Source: Doryteuthis pealeii (lineage: Eukaryota; Mollusca; Cephalopoda; Myopsida; Loliginidae). From it: DNA of 64,000 bases. Below are positions 13,111 to 26,250 of this stretch, in pieces. The position numbers were made by a program, and so were the translations under genes. Position 1 is the first letter of the stretch; each line of letters begins with the position of its first letter. Under the pieces are notes generated by a model. The model saw only the letters and a list, made by a program, of their open reading frames with translations, was not told the origin of the DNA and did no database searches. The stretch lies in contig CM042157.1 in NCBI GenBank assembly GCA_023376005.1, forward strand, positions 15,673,531 to 15,737,530. The letters are read 5' to 3'.

Positions 13111-13975
13111 AAATTATAATATATACTAATGTATCAATAATACAATTCTATACTTTTTGTGTTACATATTATTTCATTGAAAGCTAATAAACAAGGTATA
13201 TAAATATGGTATTTCTACTATTAAAATAACATATCCCTGATATATTAGTACTTCGTATTGTTTCCTCTATTTCTATTTTATTCTTCCAGTTTAACTTTTT
13301 TCTTTAACCAGTTCACTACTCTTAAATACTTATTATAGACTCTTCTCTCATTATATACCATTTCTTTATTTCTCTTACTCTCTCTATATATATATATAAT
13401 ATCCATATATTATACATAAACAAATAATATATATAAAAGTTATAATTGGTTAAGAATCTTTGAAGCATAATACAAGGTTAAAATATTCTCTTAAAACTAC
13501 AATGATATAATATATCTGATTATATATAGTGTTATTATATTATATAATGATATTATATATATATTACGTATATGGTAGAAAATTCATTGAACCTAGATAA
13601 ACAGGTATGAAATATGATCTACTGGACAAAAACAATGAGAAATATATATATGTATATATATGTTTGTCACCAAACTTTGGTTATCAAGGTAAGAGTAATG
13701 AGAAATTATGTTGTTATAGTAACCTAGGTTTTGCTAAAGTAAGAAGAGAAATTCATGACAAAAGAAAGTGAACGAGAATAAGTTTGAAGAACAAGGAAAA
13801 ATTAAATTCAAAATTATTGAGGTAAGACAATAAAGAGGCAAGAAAAGTTTATTATATTAATTTAATATATATATCATATATACTAATTTATAACCATAAT
13901 AGTACTTATATTATGATACTATATATATATTTATATGTTATAATATAATATAAGAGAGAGAGAGAGAGGAGTACA

Positions 13976-14190
13976 TAAACACTGTGTTTTTTGATATGGC
14001 TTTTTAGCCGACAATTTTTGGAGGCCAATGTGCTTATTGGAACGCTAGCCTAATTTTTGAAAAATTAATTAGTTAATAAAATTAATGATTTAGGTGGGTC
14101 TCATAATGTTCAAATGTAAGCTAAACAAATATGAAATGCACTATCCCGATGTACTTCGACGCTATTAAAGGTCTGCATCAGCAAATATAT
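13976..14190 (-). mobile_element. Decayed copy of the tRNA-hammerhead SINE, headless
   Basis: Read on the minus strand it matches the body of the element at 58,786-59,080, sharing GCCGACAATTTTTGG and GTAAGCTAAACAAAT. The hammerhead region (about 14,146-14,178) is still visible as a GCATCAG box and a TTCGACG relic, but both core boxes are damaged. The copy stops against (TA)n just after the CUGAUGA-equivalent, so the tRNA-like head is missing. Confidence 0.6.
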
Positions 14191-14225
14191 ATATACTATA
14201 TATATAGATTATATTTTAGATATGT

Positions 14226-14296
14226 AGAGAGAGAGAGAGAGAGGAGAAGAGAGAGAGAGGAGAGAGAGAGGAGAGAGAGAAAGAGAGAGAGAGGGT
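14226..14296 (+). repeat. (GA)n microsatellite
   Basis: This is an interrupted GAGAGA run. Smaller GA runs lie at about 13,953-13,968 and 15,650-15,715. Confidence 0.85.
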
Positions 14297-14299
14297 TAA

Positions 14300-14935
14300 T
14301 ATCTTTATCACACCACTACTCTTCCTCTCTTTGAATTCTTCTTCATTTTCGCGTTCCTCACTCTTCTCTTTCACATTTTTCTTACCTCTCTTTTTATTAT
14401 TGTAGGTCCTACACCTATCCCGTCTTCAATACAAAAAATTTAAAAGTTCTTACCGTCTCTATGTGTTTTACTTACATCTCTCTCGTCATTTAATCTCCCT
14501 CCTCCTCTGCTCCTTACATTCACATCGATCTTATTCTACAATTGATTCCATATCCTCTCACGGTGCTTTTGAAATAAAACTTTTCCTTCTTCCATTTGTC
14601 AACAAAACTTTCTTCTTCACATACTCTATATGTTTAAAAATTTCACTATACTCCTTCTCTATCTCCTCCTACCCCTCTCTCTCTTCTCTTCTCTTAATTC
14701 TCATTTTCTAATTCCTCTTTTAATTATATTACCTTCTCTTTTCACAAAATTTTCCCACAATTATTATTACCCTGCTCTCTATTTAATAGTTATCTTTCTC
14801 TCTCTAATTATTCCATTCCTCTTATACAATTTTCTCTTTCTTATAATATTTCTCTTATCCTCTCCCCAGTCTTTCTCTATCAATTTTTTAGCTAATCACC
14901 ATTGGATCTGTCGTGTTTATGTTCTTTAAAACTTT
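14300..14935 (+). repeat. Pyrimidine-rich low-complexity tract
   Basis: TCTCTTCT-like text gives spurious leucine/serine-rich frames. No gene is supported. Confidence 0.55.
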
Positions 14936-15448
14936 AATGATCTTTGCCGGCTGAGAAATTCATTAGATAAATATATAATATTAATTAACTCAAAGCTTAA
15001 TTGGGTGACTGGAGCTTGAACCTTCTTATATCTTTATGAATTTAGTTTTCCAACCATTAGCAACTAATGAATAACCCTTGTTCCCTGTCTGTCTGTCCAC
15101 AAATACTACTCTCTTTGTTTTTATTCCCTCCTTATCTTGGTTCATATTAAGGGCACAGAAATTAATATCTATTAAAATTTGGAATTGTTAAATAAAATGT
15201 TTGTTCAATAGTTTTCTTTTACAGATTGGTATCCTAACCACTAGATTGGGTAAAATATAGTAAGATGATTGTAGTATATGTTCATTGTGTAGCACATGGG
15301 ATAGCTACTTGAATAACTAGAATTCATACGAAGAAGTGAAGAAGGATAAGTTTAAAAAAAAGGAAATTTTTAAACTTAGTAAAGTTCTTGACATTAATCA
15401 ATTTAAAGGCTTTTTAAGATACCTACTAATTTAAATAAGTGGGATATA

Positions 15449-15600
15449 TATATATAGTAGTATTATATATATATATGTAAATATATATATATCTATATAC
15501 ATATATATATATATAATATCTATACTATACTATATATAATATATACATATATCTATTTATATATATATACATTAGATTATTATATCTGTATAATATATGT
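15449..15600. repeat. Interrupted (TA)n
   Basis: TA-rich sequence with many interruptions, typical of a decayed or poorly called TA microsatellite. Confidence 0.7.
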
Positions 15601-15859
15601 TGGTTGGACCCAATGTAATGATATGTATAGAATACAGACGAGTAGCGAGTGACAGAGGAGAGACAGAAGAGAGACTAGAGAGAGACAGAGAGAGGACAGA
15701 GGAGAGAGAGAGAGGGCGGATACGTATGATCCAGATATAATAATTGTGATTTAGTGAGGGAATCAGTTTTTTATATAAGATTAAATGTAGAATATATATT
15801 AAGAGTACACACGATCATATATATTATATATAATATATAATTACTATATTTATATACTA

Positions 15860-16090
15860 TAAAATATAGTTGTCGCGGTGCCTACAAATCAGTATCAGCC
15901 ACAGACTAGGATTCTACCTTTTCACTAGCACTAGCCAAGGAGATGTTGTTTGATCATGTGATTCGATGTGCACATCCTACATCAGCTCCTCACTTTACTG
16001 CACGATCCTAGCCTATTCATCGCTGAGTTGGGAGGGCTGGTACGAACAGGAACCCGAGGTTCCTACCCCTACACTCTAACGACTGATGTA
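15860..16090 (-). mobile_element. tRNA-derived SINE (type S), diverged copy
   Basis: Read on the minus strand this follows the element at 42,463-42,690: the pol III head region with its ACCTCGGGTTCCTGTTCG-like B-box zone, the GAGTTGG stretch, the CTAGTGCTAGTG-like middle and the GCCG-type end. Many single-base differences and small indels are present. It abuts the assembly gap. Confidence 0.6.
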
Positions 16091-16107
16091 TATAGTAGTA
16101 ATTGTTT

Positions 16108-16207
16108 NNNNNNNNNNNNNNNNNNNNNNNNNNNNNNNNNNNNNNNNNNNNNNNNNNNNNNNNNNNNNNNNNNNNNNNNNNNNNNNNNNNNNNNNNNNNN
16201 NNNNNNN
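16108..16207. other. Assembly gap of 100 N
   Basis: Exactly 100 N, the conventional size for a scaffold join of unknown length. Sequence on the two sides need not be adjacent in the genome. Confidence 0.99.
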
Positions 16208-18639
16208 TGCTAATACATGCCGTTTCTTTCAATTCCTCATCTACACTTCTAATCTTTCTTCTCTCTTTCTTTTCATAGCCTTTCTTATCTTTCTTTTTCT
16301 TACGTAAGCTCTTCACCCAAATTATTTTTTACTATCTTTCTTTCTTTAACGGTGCCTTTCTCTATCTTCATTGAAAAATTATCTTGGCTTACCATGTTTT
16401 TTTAGTTACTCATTCTTAATCTTTCTTCTTTCGTTCTTCTTTCTTTCTTTTCTTTCTTTTGCTATCTTTTTTTTAGCGATAACTTTTTCTTGCTTTCTCG
16501 CTTGACAATGCTTTCTTTCTTTCTTCTTCTTTCTTTCTTTCTTGTCTTCTTGCCTCACCTTCCTTTATTCTATCATCAAATCTAATCAATCTTTCTTTAC
16601 TTTCTTTTTTTCTTTCTTTCTTTGCTCCACATGCATTTTTATCTAAATTCAATCTTTCTTTATTTTTTTCTTATCTTTCTTTCTTTCTTCTTTCTTCTTA
16701 TCTTCTGCTCTTCTCCTTAGCTCCATCCACTCTTGTTTCTATCTCTCCAATTATCTATCCTATCTACTCGTTCATTTCTCTTTGTCTTTCTTTCTTTGCT
16801 CGCCATTGGCTTATTCCCTATGTCTCTCAATCACTCACATCTTTCCTCCTTTACTCTCCACTACTTCTCCCTTTGCTCGTTCCCTTTCTTGCTCACCATT
16901 ACGATTCGCTCTTTCTTTGCTGACCCATGCCTTCTTTTATTTCTTTTCATTCATTATTGTCCTAGAATATACCTTGTGTTTAATTAATAAAAACTTGAAC
17001 CTTTCCACTGGGAGGACTACACACCAACTCCACCTTTGACTCCCTAATGGCCCAAGTTTTTACTATTTTGGGCGCTTAGGGGCGCAATCCTCAACGGGAG
17101 GATTACACTTAAACCTATTTTGTAATCGTCACACTAGGGGGACACTTTGTCTGGCGGCTGTTCAACCGTGGTATCAAAAAGACTCGACTGCGACACAAAG
17201 TACGCGAAAACCTTCTCTTAGATTTTCTTTCTTGGCTTCGACAATCCAGTGCATCTCCTGACCAAACGACTCACCTATGCCGTACTCCGGCCACTTACGC
17301 ATTCTCTTGCATTTCCAGGCACAGGCGTCTTTAGGACAGATAATTCGCATCCATAAACACAGGGTAATATGCTTAATGTGTAAGTTTATTACCTACTACA
17401 CTTTTTCTCACGAAAGACACATCTGCAAGGACATCCTCTTCATTTAGATTTTGTAATAATCTTTTTCAAAAGTATCCTACCCAACAAACGTGTTAGCCAA
17501 ATAGCATAACGCTAAAAGAGGTTATTGCCTTTCAGTTCAATTATGGCGATTAGATACAGGAGGCAACTCCACCTTATTAATAATTCAATAACGATGTTTA
17601 TTCTTCATATAGACATAAGTTATCTTGAGCGTAGCACAGCCAACTTTGCATAGGAACTTTTAATATGTAGCTGCATACACATTCGATCAACCATTATGCA
17701 GTCACATGTACCAGAAAGGCGCTACTTTCTGTTAATGCGGTCCGGTGGTTTCGTCATTTGCTCTGGATGAACCCAACAACAAAGGTACCATATGTAACAC
17801 ACTAGCCATCTTACTTAATGTGTCAGGTCAGAGGCGCTAGTCCAATGTCTCATATATTTTATATGGCTCAGTATCAGGAAGCTCTTGTCGTACCGGCAGA
17901 GAATGAAAGGACCGATGAGAAAGGAGAGATGAGGAGACACTGCTCAAATGATACCTTACCTTTTAACCATAGTGACCCAAACTATCTCCCGGCAAATAAA
18001 GAGTACACCAAACTCAAAGGCGGCGACCACAGCCCCACGTCCGAAGCAACACTACGCCTCGGAAAGGCAAAAAGAGGGTCGACTCTTAGTCGCACTTCTT
18101 TCTCGTTTCCTCGGTACAACCACGCTGACTTCCGAGTTCCGACGTCAACACCAGACAACTCTCCGGATCCGGCCTTTCATATTCTCTCTCTGGGGGTCAT
18201 TACGGCTCGCAGTCCTCACAAATTACCAGGCAATCCGTTGTGTTCCACTTACTCCTTTAATATCTTTAAAAACCTTTACTTTCTCTTATTTCTTTCTTCC
18301 TCTCTTTTCTATAGCAGTCCGCTAAACAGTTTTATTTTCCACTATCCAAAACTCCGTAGACTTAAATAATCAGCATGCTATATTCCATAATACTCCACTG
18401 ACAAAAACATCTTAAGAGATTTTAGTTACAGCCGTAGGCTGGAAATTTTGGTAGGCAAATTCACTCAAACCAAGGCGGAATCTCCGACCACTGCGATCCT
18501 ACCCGTAAGCAAAAAGTATTATAAATCCCAAGAGTTATCATTCATTATTTTCATGATGTCCCGCCATCCTTCCCTATCATCATTTGTTCCAGGGAGGTCT
18601 TTTGCAAAGGCAAAACCAGCATTCCTCGCATAGTCGCGT

Positions 18640-19010
18640 CAATGGTAGGTCCCTTGGTGGGCGGCCCCACATTAGCATGGTCCCATGTCGGTGGCTTCCA
18701 TAGGAGAACATCGCTTAATTTGAAGCGTCGTCCTTGCTTCTTCAGCAGTGTCCAGGCATTGCCTGATTTCCCGTCTCACTCAACATGGTTTGTGAGATGG
18801 ATATGGCAGGGTGGGCCCATACCAGGCTGCTTTCTTGTGGCGTGCTATTTTCCCACGGAACTTGGATTAAAGGACCGCACGCAGGCATTCTTGATGCAGC
18901 TGACTCATCTAAGCTGTATTCTTCAAAGGGCGCGTTGGATAGGCGTCCAAGTGATTCAGCCATTTACCCACGAGTACATGATATAACGTTTACAAGCCTT
19001 AGAGAATTGT
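18640..19010 (-). pseudogene. Non-LTR reverse transcriptase fragment (left-arm mirror copy)
   Basis: Reverse complement of the RT fragment at 30,889-31,292, with extra indels. Short stretches matching HAGHCWRSKDELISD are only readable by changing frame. It exists because of the inverted repeat and is probably not an independent insertion. Confidence 0.75.
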
Positions 19011-20387
19011 CGCTTAACACTTGTCTTCAGGGAAAAATCGGATTCGGATGCTTAGTTTCAATTATAATTAAAGCAGAACGACTCAGGGTTACAAATATAA
19101 AAGACTTCATATTGAATAAGAATGAATTCTGAGGTTGAATATAGATTAGTGACACTTTGAAAATTATCCACACGGACGATATATTATAAAATGATTACCA
19201 CAGTCTTATGCTTACGAAGTATCCGGGCTTGTTTCATCCTAAACCAATGGGCGTTTAGCGGTCAGTTGTTTGTTATTCCAAACCCAGCTAACAACAGCGT
19301 GTTTCGGCATTGGACACACGATTCAATAGGTGGCAACAAATAGAAAAAATCTAAGATAGGGATTTTAAGGCTTTTTGGCGCGTCTTTCTTATACCACATT
19401 GGAACTACCGCCATTTAGAGACTGGCAAAATTGTTAGAGTAATAGCTGTTTTTCGTGTTCCCCTGCACCAAAAAGGGCGAAAGTTAAGCGATATAATCCC
19501 TGCAATATGGATTGGGAATCCAAAATTGTATATGTAAGTATTTTATTCAGTTCGCATTACAAAGTAATGGCGAGCTAGCCATCATATATTTGAAAACCAG
19601 AGTGGTTGATTCAGCCGCGCGGAGTAATGAACAGGGACAGGAGTTCAAAAAAGATTCCAGGAAAAAACATAGGATTTTCAAAATTACAACTTTGTATTAA
19701 CATTACATAACCAAAACCCAAACAAGAATTTTACGCTTGCAAAATACTTGGTGGGAATTTGCAAAACAAACGAAGGTTTTATCTGGCCGAAGAATTTTGA
19801 ATATTAATTAAAAACTAGTACAAAATAAAAAAAAAAAACACCTCTTTTCCGGAAAGCGGATTTTGAAAAACATATTTGGCCTGAAGGGTGGGAGTAAAAA
19901 AAAATGGTTCATATCCAGCGAAGTTTGTCATAAAGCCCTAAGGTAAAAGGTAAAAAATTCATTCAAATTTCATCATTTTTTAAAAAGGGATTTAAAAAAA
20001 ATAACCAATTTTGCGAAAAATGTTTTAAAATTTAAAATATTGTATTTTAAAAATTTAAAACACGCCAAAAACTATTTATACTTAGAGTATTAGATAAAAT
20101 TCACCAGGTTCAGTTATAATTCTATTAACAAAATTTGTTTTAAAAAAACAATGAGGGACTGGTCTAAAACGCTGCATGATTCAAATTATGGACGGAATTT
20201 GGGGTCAATGTGACGCTTGAGGGGCAGTGCGGGGGGACGTCAATTTTTTGTTACAAAGGACAAAAAAAAACCGGGAAAAGCGGAATCCTCCAATTATTAA
20301 ATAAGGATATAAAAACAATTACAAATTCCACTTTAAAAAACTGGTCCCAAGGTTTGGTACACAGCTTGTACGCACTTGGCAACAGTT

Positions 20388-20460
20388 CTCTCCTCTTCTC
20401 TCTCCTCTTCTCTCCTTCATCTCCTCTCTTCTCTCCTCTCTCTCTCTCCCCCTTCTCTCA
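20388..20460 (+). repeat. Interrupted (CTCTT)n / (CT)n tract
   Basis: Mirror of the clean (GA)n at 29,716-29,775 in the other arm. Here it is longer and irregular, a good place to see the quality difference between arms. Confidence 0.7.
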
Positions 20461-21125
20461 TGCTGAATTATAGAGCGAATGCATTCTTTTTCTCGTCCAA
20501 CTTCTGGAGGATGCTGGTGCTAACAGAGGAAAAAAAATCTCTATCTTCAATTTTGTCGCTAAAATTTGCGGGCCTGTGACTGTTGATTTGAAGAGAGGCA
20601 TCGTAGGACAAGGGAGAGAACCCAACCTACCTTAGATATATTTTTACAGGAACTGCCATTATATTGTTATAAGAGTTTATTATTTGACCTATCGTATTTG
20701 ACAGACATATAATACGCACGGGGGGGCATTTATTTAAGGGACGCCACCCCCCATTTCAAGTATTAGGATTTCTGGAAATAAAAAGTTAGTGTTTTCCAAA
20801 ACATATATTGTTTGAAAACAGCTTTAGCTGTTGCAATTAACAAGCAGAAACATAGCTGATATAAAAAGGCCAATTGGCAGTACAGGCAAGCCAATAGGCA
20901 TTTTAGCACAATACATCAATAGGAATGGAATTAATAATAATAATAATATAAATAATAATAATAAAGCCTCCTACGGCGGTGCTCAAACTCCGACTTTTAC
21001 GGACGTATTAAAGATTGCAGTACAGATTTTTTTTTAGCCAAAATGTATGGGAAATTCGGCTAAATATTCTACTTATTCCCCTTTCCTTATATTTTATATT
21101 TATATATATTATATATACATAGGGC

Positions 21126-21132
21126 ACACACA

Positions 21133-21163
<31 letters not shown>

Positions 21164-21184
21164 AGTATATATATATATATATAC

Positions 21185-21214
<30 letters not shown>
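21126..21214. repeat. (CA)n followed by (TA)n
   Basis: Mirror of 29,018-29,139 in the right arm. Confidence 0.85.
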
Positions 21215-21215
<1 letters not shown>

Positions 21216-21544
21216 GGGTTTTTGCTAATTTGCTTTGAAGCATTGTGTATTATATTTGGGTTTGTCTTCAGTTCATCGGGCGTTGCCGTTTTGAAGCCTG
21301 TCACAATGCAGGTGTAAAGAAAGAAGAAGTAATTATGATGTTTTTTGCTTAACCTGTCATTTATTTCCTAATATTTCGCATATGAAAAATTTCCCATCAT
21401 CAGAAGAATTACTGGAACTGAAGTTGTCTTTTAGCGGCTGCTAAAATTCGCTTCTCGGAATTTAAAACAAAAAACATCATAGTTACTTTCTTTTTTTCTT
21501 TACACTCGCATTGTGACAGCCTTCCAAACCAAACCAACAAACCA

Positions 21545-21577
<33 letters not shown>

Positions 21578-21782
21578 ATTATATATATATATATATTGCA
21601 TGGAAATAATTATTATAATTATAAAACCTTGCGTCAGGTTTCATACCTTTCGGTATCATCCTACATAAAAAAATCTGATTAATATGCTAAAAAGATTTTA
21701 TTAGAGTTGTGGAATTAGGGGAATCTCATTTTGGTATGCTTTGTGCATAATTTTTGTGTTGTGTATCATTACCGAAAGCGGA

Positions 21783-21834
<52 letters not shown>

Positions 21835-22284
21835 ATATAATATAAATGTACCCCAGATTTTGTATAGCTCAACAGGGCAAGAATCTGACTCGTTTTTGTT
21901 GTTTTTTTGTTTTTGTTTTTTTTGTTTTTTGTTTGTTTGTTTGTCAATATGTTATTCTTGAATTTCTTGCTTGAAGAGCGAGACGAAAAGAAAGCAAAAA
22001 AGGATTCCGAATTCTCACGTAACCAATGGATACGTGATTCCCAAAGACCGCCCACTAAATCAAAGGGAAGACAATTATTCATTGTCTCCCTACTTTCAAT
22101 CGACCAATGCTTCTGCATCTTCAATTATTCAACGCAGTCGATACCCCCATCTTGATTGCATAGACGAGACAAAAGTGCCACACCTTTGAGGCTTTCTTTC
22201 TTTCTTTCAAACTTCTCATTCATGCTTTTCATTTCTTAGTATTATTAGGATTATTCGGACTATTGTCCTCATCTTTATTGTTAT

Positions 22285-22335
22285 CTGTACAATGTTTCGG
22301 CCAATGTGCCCTCCAGCCTTCTTCAGGTGCTTCTG
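22285..22335 (-). ncRNA. Hammerhead motif, Penelope-like variant (left arm)
   Basis: On the minus strand the order is CUGAAGA (intact), one extra A, a helix II closed by GGCU/GGCC with a large loop, then GAAA, a two-pair helix III and a GUA cleavage triplet. The right-arm partner at 27,951-27,995 has CUAAAGA instead, which would break the core. Minimal hammerhead variants of this shape are known from the flanking repeats of Penelope-like retroelements. Confidence 0.55.
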
Positions 22336-24029
22336 GTCGGACTCGGGAACCTTCTTTTCAAACTCGGGAACCTTCTTGTCGTAATCGGGAGCTATCATTT
22401 TAATTTCTTTTCTTCATTTCCCCCCTTTTTTTAGAAAGATAATCCCGCCATTCATGATGGTGTAACGATTGTCTGCCCCTGTTTGGATCGATGTGCGGTG
22501 CAGAAGGATTATCTTCCCTTGCTGCCAGGTTATTGCTAGTAGAGGGCTAGAGTATTTAAGTAGTAACCCGGAAAAATCTAACTCTCACTTCCTCTGAGAC
22601 CGGTGACCACTGCAATGGTTTAGGCGCTTTGTGCCTCTTACACTTAAGGGGGGGGTTGCCCCCAACCAACTCTAAGTAAGTGACATTCCTTCAAAAATTC
22701 TGTATCACTTCTCTAGGACGCATTCATACATTCTTATAATGTGTTTATGCATCTGTTCTGTATATCTATCTTGTACCTTGTAATGAGTTTATGTATACCT
22801 GTAATGTATGTATTTCACGCGTGCTCACGAATTAAAGTATGTTTGTTATTATCTTATAACCTCTTTGTCTAATTAATTTATGTACACATATGTACCCACG
22901 TTGGGAGGTTACTTTGAGCCAACCAACTTATTATAAGAACTTTACCTCTTATAATGGGTACGATTCTAGTAATTTAATCTTCTTTAATACAGAAATACTT
23001 TTTTCTAATAAAATGTTAATACTTTCACCATTTTAAAATTTTTGATCAAAGCAAGTCAGCAAAATTCTGCAGCTGGTTTAATGAAAGGGAATTCAGTGCA
23101 TTTTTTTAATTCAACATAAAATCGTTGAATATTTTCAGCAGTAATTATAATAATGAGAAGTGAAAAGTCTAGAGATAATTATATGGACAAAATGTTTTGA
23201 TAATTGAGATAATAATCATCTAGAAGAATATGTTAGCTTTTAAACACGAGTCGATCTTTCATTCAAGTGTGAATATGTAATTTACCCAATATTCTTTAAG
23301 AATGAAAGAAAAGGCCTTTTTATAACAGAAATAATTCGTCTTAATTTCTTAGAGAAAGCATAGTCATTATTAATTTGTGACTAGTTTATCGTTTATCATG
23401 TTATTGCTGCTTAAACAAGATGAAGACACCTCTACACGAGATGGTATGCCTCTCAAATTAGTCCAGGATTTAAACTTATAAAATCCATTTTCTCATAACG
23501 ATAACCATTGCAATACCTTTTTATGCGAAGGTGTTGTGGACGAGCAAGTGCAGAGTAACCCGGATATAAGCAGTCGCGTTGTGAGGATTGACGCGTACTT
23601 GCAGTGCTGACCAGTGTTGCACGTGCTGCACGGACAATTCTGAGTGATGTGGTGAGGATTGATGTGTATTTAATGACCTGCCCTCCCAGACCAGTCGAGG
23701 GAAACAACTGCAGTAGCATTTTGTTGTCGAGAGGAGCGGGAAAAGAAATACATTTGGATATTGTAGCGACGAGCGTGATACAGTTGGGAGAGTGTTTAGA
23801 CTGAATATTGTCCGTTAGAAGAACATTGCATCGGACTTGACTGTGACCCCAGAGATTACTTTCGTTCCTGGTTAGACTCTTTAACCTTGGTTAGTGATAT
23901 ATAGTACCTGAATAATGAGAATGGAATCATCTATTTTCTCTATGTCGGTAGACACCTCAGAAGAGAGAAACAAGTAAATTACTGATAATAAGTGAAGTTA
24001 TCAGTGTATTTAGTATATCAAATGATGAT

Positions 24030-24240
24030 ACATATGAGGCTTGTGCGGAACAACGGGCAACTTGGCGCCTCCTCGTCAAAAAAAGGAACAAAAAGAGTGG
24101 GAAAAAAAGAGAAAAAGGAAAGAAGCCGCCGCAGAAAAGAGAGCCAAAAGAAAGGTGAGACAACAGCAACTCCAGCAAGCGTCTCCATTTGTTTCCGGTC
24201 ACTTCGCCAGAGATTGCCATTCAAAAATTGGCTCGTTTAG
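24030..24240 (+). pseudogene. C-terminal tail of a non-LTR reverse transcriptase ORF (left arm)
   Basis: The segment reads ACAEQRATWRLLV, then a long basic region, then FVSGHFARDCHSKIGSFS, spread over two frames. This resembles the basic tail plus terminal Cys/His finger (CxxCGRDCHSRIGLFSH type) at the end of a widespread animal non-LTR ORF, but the first cysteines are lost. The right-arm partner is at 26,046-26,250 on the opposite strand. The rest of the ORF is absent. Confidence 0.55.
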
Positions 24241-25074
24241 CTAACCACTGATGCAGTTGCAGAAAAAAAGAAGAAAAAAGAGAATAAAAGTGGACACTAC
24301 GCCATCGTCTTCAATAGACGGAAGGATGCCAACAATAAGTGATGATACATATTTATTCATATTTACTCATATTGTTTGCTGGATCAGTGTAGTTATAATA
24401 TAGACAGTGTATATGATGATAATAATGTTGTGTTCTTTCTCATTGTAAAGATAATTGATGTGGAATAAGTTAGGTTTTGCAATCCATGTAATTATGAATA
24501 ACAAGACTGAAATTCCGCAAGGCATATTTGCAATTAAGGAACAGAATTAATTACTTAATACAACTATGATTAATCATCACCTTCAGTTTTAAACAATTGT
24601 CTTGTTCACATATAAATTGCTAGAAATTTGCAGAATGAACCAAATTATCTATAAATTCAACAACTTCCAAAAAGACAAAAAATTTCTTTGCGAAAAATAA
24701 TTCTTCTTCTCTTTGGCTATTCTTTTTTGTATCGTTCTTTTATCTTGAAAACTCATCTTTGCAATTTAGGAACACAATACAAATTAATATTATTAATTCT
24801 ACAGATGAAATATAATGATGCCATTCTAATAAAAAAAAATAAAGAATTTATTATTTTAAGAATTTATCTATCTGTTAATTTTCAGTTTGTTCTTCTTTCA
24901 TCTTATTTTTTTTTTTTGTTTTTTTTGTTTTTTCATTGCAACTTTTCAGACCATCATGCTATAGTATTTCCAAAGAATGTTTCTGTTGTATCATCGAGTT
25001 GAAATGATGTTATATATCCTTCTAACATACACGGGTAAATAATGGAGTATAGAGTTCTCGGGTATATATATATT

Positions 25075-25207
25075 TACTGACCCCTCCACTGCGACACAAG
25101 GTCAGTTTCTTAAGCGGAGTTCAGCAGGTTTTCCTTCTCCTAGACTGGTTGCCTAACCAAGGTTAAAGAGCCCAGTCTGTCTACTATTTACTCATTACGT
25201 TGGAGGG
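25075..25207 (-). mobile_element. Partial Y SINE forming the loop of the palindrome
   Basis: The loop (25,089-25,200) reads through the Y motifs ACACAAGGTCAG, CTTCTCCTAGACTGG and CTAACCAAGGTTAAAGAGCC, then stops inside Y where other copies continue with GGAGGGAGAATAG. Here TGGAGGG is followed instead by the complement of the Y tail. The fold-back junction is therefore inside this SINE. Confidence 0.85.
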
Positions 25208-26045
25208 TCCAGTAAATATATATATACCCGAGAACTCTATACTCCATTATTTACCCGTGTATGTTAGAAGGATATATAACATCATTTCAACTCGATGATA
25301 CAACAGAAACATTCTTTGGAAATACTATAGCATGATGGTCTGAAAAGTTGCAATGAAAAAACAAAAAAACAAAAACAAAAATAAGATGAAAGAAGAACAA
25401 ACTGAAAATTAACAGATAGATAAATTCTTAAAATAATAAATTCTTTATTTTTATTATTAGAATGGCATCATTATATTTCATCTGTAGAATTAATAATATT
25501 AATTTGTATTGTGTTCCTAAATTGCAAAGATGAGTTTTGAAGATAAAAGAACGATACAAAAAAAGAATAGCCAAAGAGAAGAAGAATTATTTTTCGCAAA
25601 GAAATTTTTTGTCTTTTTGGAAGTTGTTGAATTTATAGATAATTTGGTTCATTCTGCAAATTTCTAGCAATTTATATGTGAACAAGACAATTGTTTAAAA
25701 CTGAAGGTGATGATTAATCATAGTTGTATTAAGTAATTAATTCTGTTCCTTAATTGCAAATATGCCTTGCGGAATTTCAGTCTTGTTATTCATAATTACA
25801 TGGATTGCAAAACCTAACTTATTCCACATCAATTATCTTTACAATGAGAAAGAACACAACATTATTATCATCATATACACTGTCTATATTATAACTACAC
25901 TGATCCAGCAAACAATATGAGTAAATATGAATAAATATGAATCATCACTTATTGTTGGCATCCTTCCGTCTATTGAAGACGATGGCGTAGTGTCCACTTT
26001 TATTCTCTTTTTTTTTCTTTTTTTCTGCAACTGCATCAGTGGCTT

Positions 26046-26250
26046 AACGAGCCAATTTTTGAATGGCAATCTCTGGCGAAGTGACCGGAAACAAATGGGG
26101 ACGCTTGCTGGAGTTGCTGTTGTCTCACCTTCCTTTTGGCTCTCTTTTCTGCGGCGGCTTCTTTCCTTTTTCTCTTTTTTTTCCCACTCTTTTTGTTCCT
26201 TTTTTTGACGAGGAGGCGCCAGGTTGCCCGTTGTTCCGCACAAGCCTCAT
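26046..26250 (-). pseudogene. C-terminal tail of a non-LTR reverse transcriptase ORF
   Basis: Minus-strand partner of 24,030-24,240. The basic linker is readable as KKEQKEWEKKEKKERSRRRK, and a degraded terminal finger follows in another frame. The reverse-transcriptase domain proper is not present here. Confidence 0.55.

Larger units (their letters stand above)
16208..25088. repeat. Left arm of a giant inverted repeat
   Basis: This is the reverse complement of 25,201-33,131. Landmarks pair in mirrored order: 22,448 with 27,835; 20,850 with 29,353; 19,205 with 30,712; 17,341 with 32,228; 16,208 with 33,131. Over the inner 2.7 kb the arms are almost identical and equal in length. Outside that the left arm shows many small insertions and homopolymer changes, and segments run 20-25% longer than their partners. 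It includes mirrored, degraded copies of every element listed for the right arm. It starts at the N gap, so it is a contig end. Confidence 0.95.

Noticed and set aside
12510..13112. 200-codon frame
   Set aside because: F/I/S/Y-rich product of a T-rich tract, no domain, no homologous copy.
17818..18369. 183-codon frame in the left arm
   Set aside because: The cleaner right-arm counterpart (31,440-31,870) has no matching frame; it results from indels in the noisy arm.
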